Assembly (NCBI RefSeq): GCF_009807095.1 | Contig: NZ_WUCC01000010.1 | Location: forward strand, 1-64,000 | Direction: 5' to 3' | Origin: Rathayibacter sp. VKM Ac-2754 | Lineage (GTDB): Bacteria; Actinomycetota; Actinomycetes; Actinomycetales; Microbacteriaceae | DNA length: 64,000 nucleotides | The notes under the pieces: generated by a model | What the model saw: only the letters and a program-made list of their open reading frames with translations | The model's database searches: none | Told to the model about the DNA's origin: nothing | Made by a program: the position numbers and the translations under genes | Shown here: positions 40,309 to 50,735 of the stretch, piece after piece | Layout: each line of letters starts with the position of its first letter | Position numbering within the stretch: the first letter of the stretch is position 1

Positions 40309-43176
40309 TCAGTCGCGACCGGTCAGGGCCCAGGCGTCGTCGCTGGAGCCCTCGTCGTCGTCGTGGTAGTCGGTCGCGACCGGACCGACCGGCTCGGCCA
40401 GCGGATCCTCGTAGGGGTCGGGGGCGACCGCGGAGGGGGCGGGGGTGGCGTCGACTCCGTCGCCGCCGCGCATCCGCTCGAGGACGCCGGGAAGCTGCTC
40501 GGCGGAGACCAGGACGTCGCGCGCCTTCGAGCCCTCGGAGGGACCGACGACCTCGCGCGACTCGAGCAGGTCCATCAGGCGCCCGGCCTTGGCGAAGCCG
40601 ACACGGAGCTTCCGCTGCAGCATCGAGGTCGAGCCGAACTGCGTGCTCACGACCAGCTCGGCTGCGGCGATGAGCAGCTCGAGGTCGTCGCCGATGTCGG
40701 AGTCGACCTCCTTGCGCTGCGCCTGCACGGTGATGTCCTGGCGGTACTCGGGTTGCGCCTGGCGGGTGACGTGCTCGACCACCTTCGCGATCTCGTCCTC
40801 GCGGACCCACGCCCCCTGCACGCGCATCGGCTTGTTCGTGCCCATGGGGAGGAAGAGGCCGTCGCCCTGGCCGATGAGCTTGTCGGCTCCCGGCTGGTCG
40901 AGGATGACCCGCGAGTCGGTGACGCTCGTGACGGCGAACGCGAGACGGCTCGGCACGTTCGCCTTGATCAGTCCGGTGACGACGTCGACGCTCGGGCGCT
41001 GGGTCGCGAGGACGAGGTGGATCCCCGAGGCGCGCGCCAGCTGCGTGATGCGGACGATCGAGTCCTCGACGTCGCGCGGGGCGACCATCATCAGGTCGGC
41101 CAGCTCGTCGACCACGACCAGGAGGTAGGGGTAGGGCTTCAGTACGCGGCTGCTGCCCGCGGGGAGCTTCAGGTCTCCGCCGCGGACGGCGGCGTTGAAG
41201 TCGTCGATGTGACGGAAGCCGAACGACGCGAGGTCGTCGTAGCGCATGTCCATCTCCTTCACGACCCACTGCAGCGCCTCGGCCGCCTTCTTGGGGTTCG
41301 TGATGATGGGCGTGATCAGGTGCGGGACGCCGGCGTAGATCGTCAGCTCGACCCGCTTGGGGTCGATCAGGACCATCCGGACGTCCTGCGGCCGCGCCCG
41401 CATCAGCAGGCTCGTGATCATCGAGTTCACGAAGCTCGACTTGCCCGAGCCCGTGGAGCCGGCGACGAGGAGGTGCGGCATCTTGGCGAGGTTCGCGACG
41501 ACGTAGCCGCCCTCGACGTCCTTGCCGACGCCGATCGTCATCGGGTGCGTGGACGACGTCGACGCGGCGGAGCGCAGCACGTCGCCGAGCGAGACGATCT
41601 CGCGATCGGTGTTGGGTATCTCGACGCCGATCGCGCTCTTGCCCGGGATGGGCGAGAGGATGCGGACCTCGTTGCTCGCGACCGCGTAGGAGAGGTTCTT
41701 GCTGAGCGCGGTGACCCGCTCGACCTTCACGCCCGGGCCGAGCTCGATCTCGTAGCGCGTGACCGTCGGCCCCCGGGAGAAGCCGGTGACGGTCGCGTCG
41801 ACGTTGAACTGCTGGAGGACCTCGGTGATCGCGCGGACCATCTCGTCGTTGGCAGCGGAACGCGCCTTCGAGGGCGTGCCGGTGGACAGCGCCGCCGCGG
41901 ACGGCAGGCGGTAGGGCGCGTCGTCCTCGAAGGAGGAGTCGAACTCGGCGGTGGGGTCGGCGTCGGCCGGCAGCGGGGCGATCGGCCCGGTCTCGATGAC
42001 GGGCGGCACGGGAACGGCCGGGGCGACGTCGAGGCCGTCGAGGTCTATGACGCTCGTCGCGTCGTCGTCGACGACTCCGGACAGGGGCCGGGTTCCGCCG
42101 TCCTTCTCGAACCGGGCGAGCGCGGCCTCGGCGCTCTCCGCCTCGGAGAGGACCTCGGTCGCGTAGGAGCGCGTCGGCGGGTCGGCCGGCTCGTCGCGCT
42201 CCTCGAGCGCGGTGTCGAAGCCCTTGGCGCGACCCCGGGGGCCCTTCGGCGTGTCGATGACCTCGGTGAGGGAGTCGATCGGCAGCTCGGTCTGCACCGT
42301 CGGCTCGTCCTCGCGACCGGAGTCGGTGCGACGCCACCAGGGCAGCTCACCGCCGTCCTCCTGCTCGTCGGACTCCTCCGCCTCGGCCTTGGCCTTCGCC
42401 TTCGCCTCGGCCTTCTCGGCCTTCAGCCGGGCGCGCTCCTCGTCGTCGAGGACGGGCGTGCCGAAGAGGTAGGAGTAGAGCTCGCGGAAGCGGGCTCCGA
42501 CGCGGTTCGGCGGGGTCTTGGTGATGATGAACAGCGAGAGCAGGATCACGGCGGAGAGCAGGATCGTCGCTCCGGTCACCGTCGCGATGGCGACGAGCGG
42601 CGCGCCGACCAGCCAGCCGAGCACGCCGCCGGCGGCGGCCATCTGCTCGATGCCGACGCCCGGGGCGGGAGCGCCGAGGTGCGCGTGGCAGATTCCGGCC
42701 GAGGCGACGAGGAGGAACGTGAGCCCCACTCCGATGCGGCCGTTGTCGTCGACGGAGCTGGGGTGCCGGAAGAGCCAGAGGGCGAAGAGCAGCAGCACGA
42801 CGGGGAGGACGTAGGCCACCCGGCCGAAGAGGGCGCCGAAGGTCCAGGCGTCGAGGATCGTGGCCACGGGATCGGTGGCCAGGAACCACTCGACGACCGC
42901 GCCCGCGAGGGCGAGCAGGACGAGCAGGAAGGGGACGCCGTCACGGCGCTCCTCCTTCGCGAGCCGCTCGGGGCCGAGGGCGCGGGCGGCGCCGCCGACC
43001 ACGTGCGCCAGGGTCATCCAGAGGCGGACGAGGATGTTGGTGCGCGGCGCCGTGTCGAACGCGACGGTGGCCTTCTCGGCGGCACCCCGTCCCGAGCCCC
43101 GGCCGGAACGCGGAGCGCCGGAGCGCGCGGGCGCACTCCCCCGCCCACGGGAGGTCGTCTTGGTGCTCGTCGCCAT
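40309..43176 (-). CDS. ftsK: DNA translocase FtsK
   Basis: Moves DNA at the division septum and aids dimer resolution. The 955-residue protein has an N-terminal membrane region with four or five helices (~75-215). An acidic/proline linker follows (~240-430), then the RecA-like motor with Walker [13 protein letters not shown] and Walker [13 protein letters not shown]. The C-terminal gamma winged helix (~825-890, [19 protein letters not shown]) reads KOPS-type sites. TACGGT (43183-43188) lies 6 nt before the ATG, a leaderless arrangement. Confidence 0.96.
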   Translation of the reverse strand: MATSTKTTSRGRGSAPARSGAPRSGRGSGRGAAEKATVAFDTAPRTNILVRLWMTLAHVVGGAARALGPERLAKEERRDGVPFLLVLLALAGAVVEWFLATDPVATILDAWTFGALFGRVAYVLPVVLLLFALWLFRHPSSVDDNGRIGVGLTFLLVASAGICHAHLGAPAPGVGIEQMAAAGGVLGWLVGAPLVAIATVTGATILLSAVILLSLFIITKTPPNRVGARFRELYSYLFGTPVLDDEERARLKAEKAEAKAKAKAEAEESDEQEDGGELPWWRRTDSGREDEPTVQTELPIDSLTEVIDTPKGPRGRAKGFDTALEERDEPADPPTRSYATEVLSEAESAEAALARFEKDGGTRPLSGVVDDDATSVIDLDGLDVAPAVPVPPVIETGPIAPLPADADPTAEFDSSFEDDAPYRLPSAAALSTGTPSKARSAANDEMVRAITEVLQQFNVDATVTGFSRGPTVTRYEIELGPGVKVERVTALSKNLSYAVASNEVRILSPIPGKSAIGVEIPNTDREIVSLGDVLRSAASTSSTHPMTIGVGKDVEGGYVVANLAKMPHLLVAGSTGSGKSSFVNSMITSLLMRARPQDVRMVLIDPKRVELTIYAGVPHLITPIITNPKKAAEALQWVVKEMDMRYDDLASFGFRHIDDFNAAVRGGDLKLPAGSSRVLKPYPYLLVVVDELADLMMVAPRDVEDSIVRITQLARASGIHLVLATQRPSVDVVTGLIKANVPSRLAFAVTSVTDSRVILDQPGADKLIGQGDGLFLPMGTNKPMRVQGAWVREDEIAKVVEHVTRQAQPEYRQDITVQAQRKEVDSDIGDDLELLIAAAELVVSTQFGSTSMLQRKLRVGFAKAGRLMDLLESREVVGPSEGSKARDVLVSAEQLPGVLERMRGGDGVDATPAPSAVAPDPYEDPLAEPVGPVATDYHDDDEGSSDDAWALTGRD

Positions 43177-43232
43177 GAGGCCACCGTACCCGTCGGCCCC
43201 GACAACGCCGCGGACCCGCGCCGTGGCCCGCG

Positions 43233-43721
43233 TCAGCGGAGCAGGGCGACCATGGTCTCGGCGTCGCCGCGATCGGCGACCACGGTGAAGCCCTCGCTGA
43301 TGTAGAGGCGGCGGGCGAAGTTGTCCCGCGAGACGTTCAGCGAGATTCGCGCGTATCCGGCGGCACGGGCGTCGGACATCGCCGCTCGGACGAGTGCGCG
43401 ACCGATCCCCTGGGCCCGGTACACCGGCCGGACGCCCAGCGTCAGCTCGGGCACGCCCGCCGCGATGAACCCCTTGCCCGGCACCGCCGAGGTGAACAGC
43501 CGCGTCCAGCAGGCGCCGATCCGCTCGCCGTCGGCCGTCGCCGCCACGGAGCCGAGGTCGCCCGCGCGGGGCCAGCCGGCGATGTAGCGACGGGTCGCCT
43601 CCTCGGCCAGGACGTCGACCCTGGTGCGCGAGGAGCCGCCGGTCCAGTTCGCCGCCTCGACGAGCATGTCGGCGAGGAACGGGGCGTCGTCCGGGCGGGC
43701 CGGCCGGATCGAGTAGTCCAC
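43233..43721 (-). CDS. GNAT-family acetyltransferase
   Basis: A 162-residue GNAT protein. The acetyl-CoA loop is [15 protein letters not shown] near 105-119, followed by [20 protein letters not shown], a common pattern of amino-acid or peptide N-acetyltransferases (quoted in parts). It begins [18 protein letters not shown] 43721 has GGAGG 5-6 nt upstream. The substrate is unknown. It stands alone between ftsK and rnj. Confidence 0.85.
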   Translation of the reverse strand: MDYSIRPARPDDAPFLADMLVEAANWTGGSSRTRVDVLAEEATRRYIAGWPRAGDLGSVAATADGERIGACWTRLFTSAVPGKGFIAAGVPELTLGVRPVYRAQGIGRALVRAAMSDARAAGYARISLNVSRDNFARRLYISEGFTVVADRGDAETMVALLR

Positions 43722-43810
43722 GCGGGCCTCCGGAGACAGGGGTCGGACGACGGTCCCCCGCGTTCAGTGTGCCCGGTCGCGCCGCGATCGGCCAGACGAG
43801 CGCGGCGGAG

Positions 43811-45487
43811 TCAGGCTTCGATGACCAGCGGGACGATCATCGGCCGGCGTCGATAGCTGGTGTTGACCCAGCGGCCGACGACGCGGCGCACGCTCTGCGA
43901 GAGGGCGTGCGGGTCGCTCACGCCGCTCTGGACCGCCTCCTCGAGGGCCTTCGCGATGCGCGGCTTGACCTCGTCGAAGACCCGGTCGTCCTCGGCGAAA
44001 CCCTTCGCGTGGATCTCGGGCCCGACGACGATGCGACCGGTGCCGGCCTCGACCACCACGATGATCGAGATGAAGCCCTCCTCGCCGAGGATCCGGCGGT
44101 CCTTGAGGTCGGCGTCGGTGATCTCGCCGACCGAGGAGCCGTCGACGTAGACGAAGCCCAGATCGAGCCGGCCGACGACCTGCACCGTCCCGTCGACCAG
44201 GTCGATCACGGTGCCGTCCTCGGCGATGATCGTGTTCTCCTCGGGGATGCCGGTGTCCCACGCGAGCCTCGCGTTCGCGACGAGGTGGCGGTACTCGCCG
44301 TGCACGGGCATCACATGGCGGGGCTTGAGGATGTTGTAGCAGTAGATCAGCTCGCCCGCGGCGGCGTGTCCCGAGACGTGCACCTTCGCGTTGCCCTTGT
44401 GCACGACGGTCGCGCCGAGCTTCGTCAGGCCGTTGATCACGCGGTAGACGGCGTTCTCGTTGCCCGGGATGAGGCTCGAGGCGAGGATGACGGTGTCGCC
44501 CTCCCCCGGCTCGATCTGGTGGTCGCGGTTGGCCATCCGGCTGAGGACCGCCATCGGCTCGCCCTGCGACCCCGTCGACATGTAGACGATCCTGTCCTCG
44601 GGGATGTCGCCGGCCCTCTTGACGTCGATCAGCACGCCCTGCGGCACCTTCAGGTAGCCCAGGTCGGCCGCGATCCTCATGTTGCGGACCATCGAGCGCC
44701 CGAGGAGGGCGACGCGTCGGCCGTTGGCGTGGGCGGCGTCGAGGACCTGCTGCACGCGGTGCACGTGGCTCGAGAAGCTCGCGACGATCACGCGCCTCGT
44801 CGCCTTGGCGATGACCGCCTCGATGACGGGGCCGATGTCGCGCTCGTTCGGTGTGAATCCGGGCACGTCGGCGTTGGTCGAGTCGACAATGAAGAGGTCG
44901 ATGCCCTCCTCGCCCAGGCGGGCGAAGGCGCGGAGGTCGGTGATCCGGCCGTCCAGCGGGAGCTGGTCCATCTTGAAGTCGCCGGTGTGCAGCACCGAGC
45001 CGGCGTCGGTGATGATCGCGACGGCGAGCGCATCGGGGATGGAGTGGTTGACGGCCACGAACTCGAGCTCGAAGGGCCCGAGGTTCTCGATGTCCCCCTC
45101 CTTCACGGTGAGCGTGTACGGCGTGATCCGGTGCTCCTTGAGCTTCGCCTCGACCAGGGCGAGGGTCAGCGTCGAGCCGATCAGCGGGATGTCGCGCTTG
45201 AGCCGGAGGAGGTAGGGGACGGCTCCGATGTGGTCCTCGTGCCCGTGCGTCAGCACCACTCCGACGATGTCGTCGAGGCGGTCCTCGATAGGGCCGAAGT
45301 CGGGGAGGATCAGGTCGACCCCCGGCTGGTTCTCCTCGGGGAAGAGCACTCCGCAGTCGACCACGAGGATCTTGCCGTCGATCTCGAAGACCGTCATGTT
45401 GCGGCCGATCTCGCCGAGACCGCCGAGCGGGATGATGCGCAGGGTGCCGGCCGCGAGCGCCGGGGGGATGATCACGGGACCGGGCAT
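43811..45487 (-). CDS. rnj: Ribonuclease J
   Basis: Endo- and 5'-exoribonuclease of the metallo-beta-lactamase/beta-CASP group. The 558-residue protein begins [16 protein letters not shown]. It has zinc motif [13 protein letters not shown] near 83-95, HTGDFKMD, the beta-[15 protein letters not shown] and motif [11 protein letters not shown], and a ~100-residue C-terminal domain. AGGAG 8 nt before the ATG. It follows dapA by 41 nt; dapA-rnj is a conserved actinobacterial pair. Confidence 0.95.
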   Translation of the reverse strand: MPGPVIIPPALAAGTLRIIPLGGLGEIGRNMTVFEIDGKILVVDCGVLFPEENQPGVDLILPDFGPIEDRLDDIVGVVLTHGHEDHIGAVPYLLRLKRDIPLIGSTLTLALVEAKLKEHRITPYTLTVKEGDIENLGPFELEFVAVNHSIPDALAVAIITDAGSVLHTGDFKMDQLPLDGRITDLRAFARLGEEGIDLFIVDSTNADVPGFTPNERDIGPVIEAVIAKATRRVIVASFSSHVHRVQQVLDAAHANGRRVALLGRSMVRNMRIAADLGYLKVPQGVLIDVKRAGDIPEDRIVYMSTGSQGEPMAVLSRMANRDHQIEPGEGDTVILASSLIPGNENAVYRVINGLTKLGATVVHKGNAKVHVSGHAAAGELIYCYNILKPRHVMPVHGEYRHLVANARLAWDTGIPEENTIIAEDGTVIDLVDGTVQVVGRLDLGFVYVDGSSVGEITDADLKDRRILGEEGFISIIVVVEAGTGRIVVGPEIHAKGFAEDDRVFDEVKPRIAKALEEAVQSGVSDPHALSQSVRRVVGRWVNTSYRRRPMIVPLVIEA

Positions 45488-45528
45488 GCGTGCTTCTCCT
45501 GTTCGACGGGGGTGCCGCGCGAGCGGCG

Positions 45529-46506
45529 TCAGCGCGTGGTGCCGGCGACCTTCGGGAGGGCGCCGCCGGCCGCAGCGTTCCGGTCGGGCCGGAAGTTGCG
45601 GAAGTCGACGCCGGGGATGTCGCGGACGAGGCCGAGCTCGTCCTCGATGAGCGCCGCCTCCGACTCCTCGGGGCCGACGAGCGGGAGCCGGACGCGGGGC
45701 GAGGAGATGCGGCCGAGGCCGTGCAGGATGTACTTCGCCGCGACCGTTCCGGGGACGTGGGTCATCACGGCGCGCACGAGCGGCTCGAGCTGCTGGTGCG
45801 CGAGGGTCGCGGCGTGCAGGTCGCCCGCGTTCACGGCGTCGACGATCGTGCGGTACGGAGAGGCGGCGATGTTCGCCGTGACGCCGATGAGCCCGGTGGC
45901 GCCGATGGCGAGCTCGGGCAGGACGTTGGCGTCGTCTCCGCAGAAGTACATCAGGTCGGTCTGGTTGAGGACGCGGCTCACCTCCGCGAGGTCGCCCTTG
46001 GCATCCTTCACGGCGAGGATGTTGGGGTGCTTCGCCGCACGGAGGATCGTCTCGTAGCGGATCGGGACACCGGTGCGACCAGGGATGTCGTAGAGGATCA
46101 CGGGCAGGTCGGTCGCGTCGGCGATCATCCGGAAGTGCGTGAGGATGCCGGCCTGCGTGGGCTTGTTGTAGTACGGCGTGACGATCATGTTGCCGTCGGC
46201 GCCGGCCTTCTCGCTCTGGCGCGCGAGCTGCATGGCGTGCGCGGTCTCGTTCGAGCCGCCTCCGGTGATGATCTTCGCGCGACCACCCGCGACCGCCTTG
46301 CCGACCTCGACGAGACGGATCTTCTCGGGGTCGGTGAGCGTGCTGGTCTCGCCCGTGGTCCCGGTGACGACGATGCCGTCGGCGCCGGCCTTTATGCAGT
46401 CGTCGATGTGCTTCTCGACGCCGGGCCAGTCGACCTCGCCGTCGGCGGTGAACGGGGTGACCAGGGCGACCAGGACCTGGCCGAAAGGATTCTCCGGAGT
46501 TGACAC
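45529..46506 (-). CDS. dapA: 4-hydroxy-tetrahydrodipicolinate synthase
   Basis: Condenses pyruvate with aspartate semialdehyde for lysine/DAP. The Schiff-base lysine is in ILAVKDAKGD near 168, the catalytic Tyr in TPYYNKPTQ, and TTGETSTLTDPE is the typical phosphate-site stretch. GTG 46506 (325 residues) is preferred over ATG 46512 because TACCCT (46514-46519) lies 7 nt before the GTG, fitting a leaderless mRNA; with the ATG the spacing would be only 1 nt. Confidence 0.94.
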   Translation of the reverse strand: MSTPENPFGQVLVALVTPFTADGEVDWPGVEKHIDDCIKAGADGIVVTGTTGETSTLTDPEKIRLVEVGKAVAGGRAKIITGGGSNETAHAMQLARQSEKAGADGNMIVTPYYNKPTQAGILTHFRMIADATDLPVILYDIPGRTGVPIRYETILRAAKHPNILAVKDAKGDLAEVSRVLNQTDLMYFCGDDANVLPELAIGATGLIGVTANIAASPYRTIVDAVNAGDLHAATLAHQQLEPLVRAVMTHVPGTVAAKYILHGLGRISSPRVRLPLVGPEESEAALIEDELGLVRDIPGVDFRNFRPDRNAAAGGALPKVAGTTR

Positions 46507-46567
46507 GAGCATCAGGGTATCGGGTCGGGCGGTCGTGGCCGGAGTCGATCCGGTGGAGGGGCGGAGG

Positions 46568-47329
46568 CTACGGGGCGACGCGGCCGTTCGCGGTGAAGGC
46601 CGCGGCCGTCAGGGGCATCAGCTCCTCGAAGTGCCGCTCCATCTGCTCGGCGGCCATCTCGATCTCGCGCTGCGGGAAGGAGGGGAAGGTCGAGTCCTCG
46701 CGCTTGGTGCGCAGCGACAGGAAGTTCATCAGCGAGCGGGCGTTCAGCGTCACGTACATCGACGAGTAGATGTTGAGCGGCAGCACGATGCGGGCGACCT
46801 CGCGGGCGACGCCGGCGTCGAGCATCCGCTGGTAGGCCTCGAAGGCCTGGATGCTGGCACGGCGCGCCTCGGCGACGACGAGCTCGGTCTGCTCCGGGGT
46901 GCCGGGCTCGAAGGAGTAGGCGCCGGGCTTGCCGACCTGGACGAGGTTGCGCTCGGGGCCGGGCACGTAGAAGACGGGGCGGAGCTCGCGGTAGCGGCCC
47001 GACTCCTCGTTGTAGGAGGCGATGCGGTGCCGCATGAACTCGCGGAACACGAAGATCGGCGCCTGCACGTAGAAGGTCATCGAGTTGTGCTCGAACGGGG
47101 AGCCGTGGCGGTCGCGCATCAGGTAGTTGATGAGGCCGCGGTCGCGCTTGCGCTGCTTCTCGGCGTCGGCGTCCTCGTCGTCGAGGGCGGCGGCGAGGGT
47201 CTGCTCGCCCTGCGTCGAGACACGGGCCGCGAAGAGGACGTCGGAGTCGTGCGCGCTCGATCTGATGAGCTCGACGACGACATCGGAGCGGAAGGTGAAC
47301 TCGCCGTCGGGGGCGTTCTGCTCGGTCAC
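46568..47329 (-). CDS. thyX: Flavin-dependent thymidylate synthase
   Basis: Makes dTMP with FAD and methylenetetrahydrofolate. The ThyX motif RHRIASYNEESGRY is near 100-113. Other landmarks are FEHNSMTFYVQAPIFVFREF (in part) and LNARSLMNFLSLR. The product has 253 residues from GTG 47329; TAGGGT (47337-47342) ends 7 nt upstream. The open frame continues further upstream but without ThyX similarity. thyX-dapA-rnj is a conserved actinobacterial order. Confidence 0.95.
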   Translation of the reverse strand: MTEQNAPDGEFTFRSDVVVELIRSSAHDSDVLFAARVSTQGEQTLAAALDDEDADAEKQRKRDRGLINYLMRDRHGSPFEHNSMTFYVQAPIFVFREFMRHRIASYNEESGRYRELRPVFYVPGPERNLVQVGKPGAYSFEPGTPEQTELVVAEARRASIQAFEAYQRMLDAGVAREVARIVLPLNIYSSMYVTLNARSLMNFLSLRTKREDSTFPSFPQREIEMAAEQMERHFEELMPLTAAAFTANGRVAP

Positions 47330-47410
47330 GGCTTCGACCCTAGAGCACCCCTCGACGTCTCGCGGCGTCATGAACGGGTGTGCGGCCGCGGCACGGCCTA
47401 GCGTCGAGTC

Positions 47411-47842
47411 GTGGATCCTCTCGTCGTCGCCGCTGCCCTCGCGGCGCTCGTCGCCCTCGCGACGGCCCTCGGCCTCGCCCATCGGCGCGCGTCGGGGCGG
47501 GCCCGATCGACGACGGGCGTCGAGCGGATCGATCCCTCCGGCCTCGTCGACGGTGCGATGCTCGGAGGCGTCGCGACCGTCGTGCAGTTCTCGACCGAGT
47601 TCTGCACCCGCTGCCCCGCCGTGCACCGGATGCTCGCCGACATCAGCAGGCAGCGACCAGGGGTCGTGCACCTCGACGTCGACCTCACGCACCGCGCCGA
47701 CCTGGCCGACCGCTTCCACGTGCGGCAGACCCCCACCCTCCTGGTGCTCGACGCCGACGGAGTCCCCCGCACCCGCATCGGCGGCGCGCCCACCCGTGGC
47801 GTCGTCCTCGACGAACTCGACCGACTGGAGACCGCACGATGA
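47411..47842 (+). CDS. Membrane-anchored thioredoxin-like protein
   Basis: The 143 residues start with one transmembrane helix (~3-23), followed by a basic linker and a thioredoxin fold. The active-site motif is FSTEFCTRCPA, with Cys65 and Cys68 as CTRC. The cis-Pro is in RQTPTLLVLD. The N-terminal anchor and positive linker (RR, RAR) suggest a cytoplasmic thioredoxin domain, though the reverse cannot be excluded. TAGCGT (47399-47404) lies 6 nt before GTG 47411. It overlaps the next gene by ATGA, so the two proteins likely act together in thiol-disulfide exchange. Confidence 0.85.
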   Translation: MDPLVVAAALAALVALATALGLAHRRASGRARSTTGVERIDPSGLVDGAMLGGVATVVQFSTEFCTRCPAVHRMLADISRQRPGVVHLDVDLTHRADLADRFHVRQTPTLLVLDADGVPRTRIGGAPTRGVVLDELDRLETAR

Positions 47843-48345
47843 GCAGCAGCACCCCGCCTCGGGGCCACGTCGATCCGCGCGGCCCGCGCTTCGCCGCCTC
47901 CGTCACCGCTCTCCTGCTCCTCGTGACGGTCGGGCTCGGCCTCGGTGCCCCGGCCACCGGCGACATCGCAGCGCGACTCGCGCAGCCGGGCTTCCTCCTG
48001 CTGCTCGTGCTCGCCGCGCTGTTCGCCTGGTCGGTGGCACGGGGCGTCGGCTCCGGACCGTGGGCCGTCGTCTTCCGTCGTCTCGTGCGGCCTCGGCTCG
48101 CGCCTCCCGAGGAGTGGGAGGACGCCCGGCCGCCGCGCTTCGCTCAGCTCATCGGGCTGCTCGTCACGGGCGCCGGAGTGGTGCTGCACCTCGCCGGAGT
48201 GCCCGGTGCCGTGCCGATCGCGGCCGCCGTCGCCTTCGTCGCCGCGTTCCTCAACGCCGCGTTCGGGCTCTGCCTCGGCTGCGAGCTGTACCTCCTCCTG
48301 GTGCGCGCGCGAGTGATCGGGCGCTCGGCCGGCTCCCGGGCGTGA
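47839..48345 (+). CDS. DUF4395 membrane protein
   Basis: The 168-residue protein has about four membrane helices (~20-38, ~50-70, ~105-122, ~127-150). VDPRGPRFAAS at the N-terminus and AAFGLCLGCELYLLLVR near the C-terminus are the family hallmarks. The CLGC pair lies at the membrane edge. DUF4395 genes are commonly linked to thioredoxin-like genes; their reaction is not established. Coupled translation and the CxxC-type pair suggest a membrane redox partner for the thioredoxin. Confidence 0.85.
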   Translation: MSSSTPPRGHVDPRGPRFAASVTALLLLVTVGLGLGAPATGDIAARLAQPGFLLLLVLAALFAWSVARGVGSGPWAVVFRRLVRPRLAPPEEWEDARPPRFAQLIGLLVTGAGVVLHLAGVPGAVPIAAAVAFVAAFLNAAFGLCLGCELYLLLVRARVIGRSAGSRA

Positions 48346-48400
48346 CGTCCTAGGCTGGACCCGCCTCGCGGGCCGCCCGCGACGAGCCTCAGGAGGCATC

Positions 48401-49435
48401 ATGAGCGACTCATCCGCACGGCACTCCGACCACGACGGAGCCGGTGCGACCGCCGGATCCGCTCGGCGGTCCGCCCGCTCGACCGACCAGCGCCACCCGG
48501 TGCTGCCGGACGCCGAGGCGCGCGTCGAGCCCGTGACGCCTCCCCGCCGGCTCCGCGTCCTGATCTCGGGGGCGAGCGGCATGATCGGCTCCGAGCTCAC
48601 CGGGCAGCTCCGCGCGGACGGGCACGAGATCTTCCGTCTGGTGCGGCACGCGCCGACGAGCCCGGACGAGTTCCACTGGGCGCCCACCTCGCACATGCTC
48701 GACTTCAGCGTCCTCGACCGGGTCGACGCGGTGATCAACCTCTCGGGCGCCTCGATCAGCCGGCTGCCGTGGACCTCGTCGTACAAGCGCGAGATCCTCG
48801 ACTCGCGCGTGCAGGCGACGCAGACCATCACCGACGCGATGCGGATGGCGACCACTCCCCCGACGATCCTGCTCAACGCCTCCGCGGTCGGCTACTACGG
48901 CGACCGGCCGGGCGAGCAGCTCACCGAGGAGTCGTCCCGCGGCGACGGATTCCTCGCCGATGTCGTCGAGCGCTGGGAGCAGGCGGCTCATCTCGCGCCG
49001 GAGAGCACCCGCGTGGTCACCTTCCGCACGGGTCTGGTCCTCGGGATGGGAGGGGCGCTCAAGCCGCTCCTGCCGCTCACCCGCTTCGGTCTGGCCGGCC
49101 CGCTCGGCAGCGGCGACCAGGCGTGGCCGTGGATCAGCCTGTACGACGAGGCCGCGGCGATCCGCCACCTCCTGACCTCGTCGCTCTCGGGCCCGGTCAA
49201 CCTCGCGGGCCCGACGCCGGCGACGGCGAACGACGTCATGCGCACCCTCGCCGAGCAGCTGCACCGCCCGTTCAAGCTGGCGGTGCCCGAGAAGATCATC
49301 GAGCTCGCCCTGCGCGACGCCGGGCACGAGCTGCTGCTCTCGAGCCAGCAGCTGGTCCCCCAGCGACTGCTCGACGACGGCTTCGTCTTCCGCCACCGGA
49401 CCGTCGCCGAGGCGCTGGGCTGGGTGCTGAACTGA
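48401..49435 (+). CDS. TIGR01777-type NAD-dependent epimerase/dehydratase homologue
   Basis: A 344-residue extended SDR. A poorly conserved ~45-residue Arg/Ser-rich N-terminus precedes the Rossmann start LISGASGMIGSELTGQL. Then come VINLSGASI, LNASAVGYYGDR with the SDR Tyr, EESSRGDGFLADV and the family C-terminal AEALGWVL. Substrate is unknown (SDR39U1/YfcH-like group). AGGAGG lies 5 nt before the ATG, and TAGGCT near 48351 suggests a ~40-nt leader. Confidence 0.88.
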   Translation: MSDSSARHSDHDGAGATAGSARRSARSTDQRHPVLPDAEARVEPVTPPRRLRVLISGASGMIGSELTGQLRADGHEIFRLVRHAPTSPDEFHWAPTSHMLDFSVLDRVDAVINLSGASISRLPWTSSYKREILDSRVQATQTITDAMRMATTPPTILLNASAVGYYGDRPGEQLTEESSRGDGFLADVVERWEQAAHLAPESTRVVTFRTGLVLGMGGALKPLLPLTRFGLAGPLGSGDQAWPWISLYDEAAAIRHLLTSSLSGPVNLAGPTPATANDVMRTLAEQLHRPFKLAVPEKIIELALRDAGHELLLSSQQLVPQRLLDDGFVFRHRTVAEALGWVLN

Positions 49436-49442
49436 CCCTCGA

Positions 49443-49889
49443 TCAGTTGGGTGCGTCGTGCTCGAGGGCGATCGAGCGGCGGATCGCGCCTCGAGCGCGC
49501 TTGCGGTCGCCGCTCGCGTCGTAGGCGAGACCGAGGCGGTACCAGGCGCGCCAGCTCTCGGGATCGGCGTCGACCTCCTGGGCGTAGCGCGGGAAGAGCG
49601 CGTCGGCCTCCTCGCGCACCGGGCGCCCGCTCTCCCGGGAGTCGACGACCTCCTTCGGCAGCGCGTCCTCCTGCTCGAGTCGCCGCGCGAGGCGCTCGGC
49701 GCGGATGCCGAAGAGCAGCTCGCGGACGAGGCCCCACACCCCGATCCCGCCGAGGATCAGCAGACCCACGCCCATCACGATGCCCGGCACCGTGCCGGCC
49801 GCGAACGCGACGACCGAGTACTGCAGGCAGACGAAGAGGTAGAGCGCCAGCAGCACGGCCATCAGGCCGACGCCGATGCGGGTCCTCAC
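49443..49889 (-). CDS. Small membrane protein with TPR-like tail
   Basis: The 148 residues have two membrane helices (~7-31 and ~35-60). A charged cytoplasmic tail follows, ending in a TPR-like helical pair (ESWRAWYRLGLAYDASGDRKRARGAIRRSI, in parts near 112-142). GTG 49889 overlaps the dapB stop (GTGA), so it is made with DapB. Function unknown; no enzyme motif is visible. Confidence 0.7.
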   Translation of the reverse strand: MRTRIGVGLMAVLLALYLFVCLQYSVVAFAAGTVPGIVMGVGLLILGGIGVWGLVRELLFGIRAERLARRLEQEDALPKEVVDSRESGRPVREEADALFPRYAQEVDADPESWRAWYRLGLAYDASGDRKRARGAIRRSIALEHDAPN

Positions 49890-50716
49890 GGGGTGCTCGT
49901 CACGGCGGCGGCCTGGCCGGACGGGACGTCGTCGACCACCGGCGGCTCGTCGGGAACGCGCTCCGCCAGCGGCGCGGCATCGAACGCCGCGCGGAGGTCC
50001 AGCAGCGCGTCGAGCCCCACCACGACTCCGGAGGCGGTCGCGGTGGCGTGGAGGGCACGCAGGATCCCGGCCTCGTAGGACGCCTGCGACGAGGTGTCGT
50101 GACGGATGGTGAGAGTCTCGCCCGTGCCGCCGAAGACGACCTCCTGACGCGCCTCGACGCCGGGCAGGCGGAGGCTGTGCACCGGGATGCTCGCGACCTG
50201 CTGCCCTCTGGCGCGCTGGTCGGTGTGCGGCGCCTCGACCGGGCCGCGCTCGCCACGGGCCCGGAGGATGAGCTCGGCTGTGCGCACGGCCGTGCCGGAG
50301 GGCGAGTCGACCTTGCGCGCGCCGTGGGTCTCGATGATCTCGGTCGCGTCGAAGAACTGCGCGGCCACGGTCGCCAGCGCCGTCGCGACGACCGAGCCGA
50401 GCGAGAAGTTGGGGATGATGACGACCCCGGCGTCCGGCTGCGCCTCGACGGTGCGGCGGAGGGTCGCGATCCGGTCGCCCGTCCAGCCCGAGGTCCCCAC
50501 GAGCACCTTGCGGCCGTTCGCCACCGCGAGATCGACGATGCCCTGGCTGACGGCCGGCACGGTCATGTCGACGACGACATCGGCCGCGAGCATCTCGCGC
50601 GGGTCGCTCCGGGAGCCCAGGCGCGCGACGAGCTCGAACTCGTCGGAGGCCTCGATGAGGGAGCAGGTGAGGGAGCCGAGCTTGCCGGACGCGCCGACCA
50701 CGGCGACGGAGGTCAT
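49886..50716 (-). CDS. dapB: 4-hydroxy-tetrahydrodipicolinate reductase
   Basis: NAD(P)H-dependent lysine/DAP pathway enzyme. The N-terminal Rossmann motif is VVGASGKLGS, and the substrate loop is ETHGARKVDSPSGTA. The usual ExHHxxKxDAPSGTA has a second His, which is Gly here; the first, catalytic His is kept. The 276 residues run from ATG 50716, with GGAGGA just upstream; a GTG one codon earlier is possible. Its gene lies ~3 kb from dapA and the intervening genes are unrelated. Confidence 0.93.
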   Translation of the reverse strand: MTSVAVVGASGKLGSLTCSLIEASDEFELVARLGSRSDPREMLAADVVVDMTVPAVSQGIVDLAVANGRKVLVGTSGWTGDRIATLRRTVEAQPDAGVVIIPNFSLGSVVATALATVAAQFFDATEIIETHGARKVDSPSGTAVRTAELILRARGERGPVEAPHTDQRARGQQVASIPVHSLRLPGVEARQEVVFGGTGETLTIRHDTSSQASYEAGILRALHATATASGVVVGLDALLDLRAAFDAAPLAERVPDEPPVVDDVPSGQAAAVTSTP

Positions 50717-50735
50717 CACTCCTCCAGCCTAACGA

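Noticed and set aside
40294-43305. A 1003-codon open frame opposite ftsK, and similar long antisense frames opposite pnp, rnj, argH and hflX
   Set aside because: Same composition artefact; the opposite strand carries clear conserved proteins in every case.
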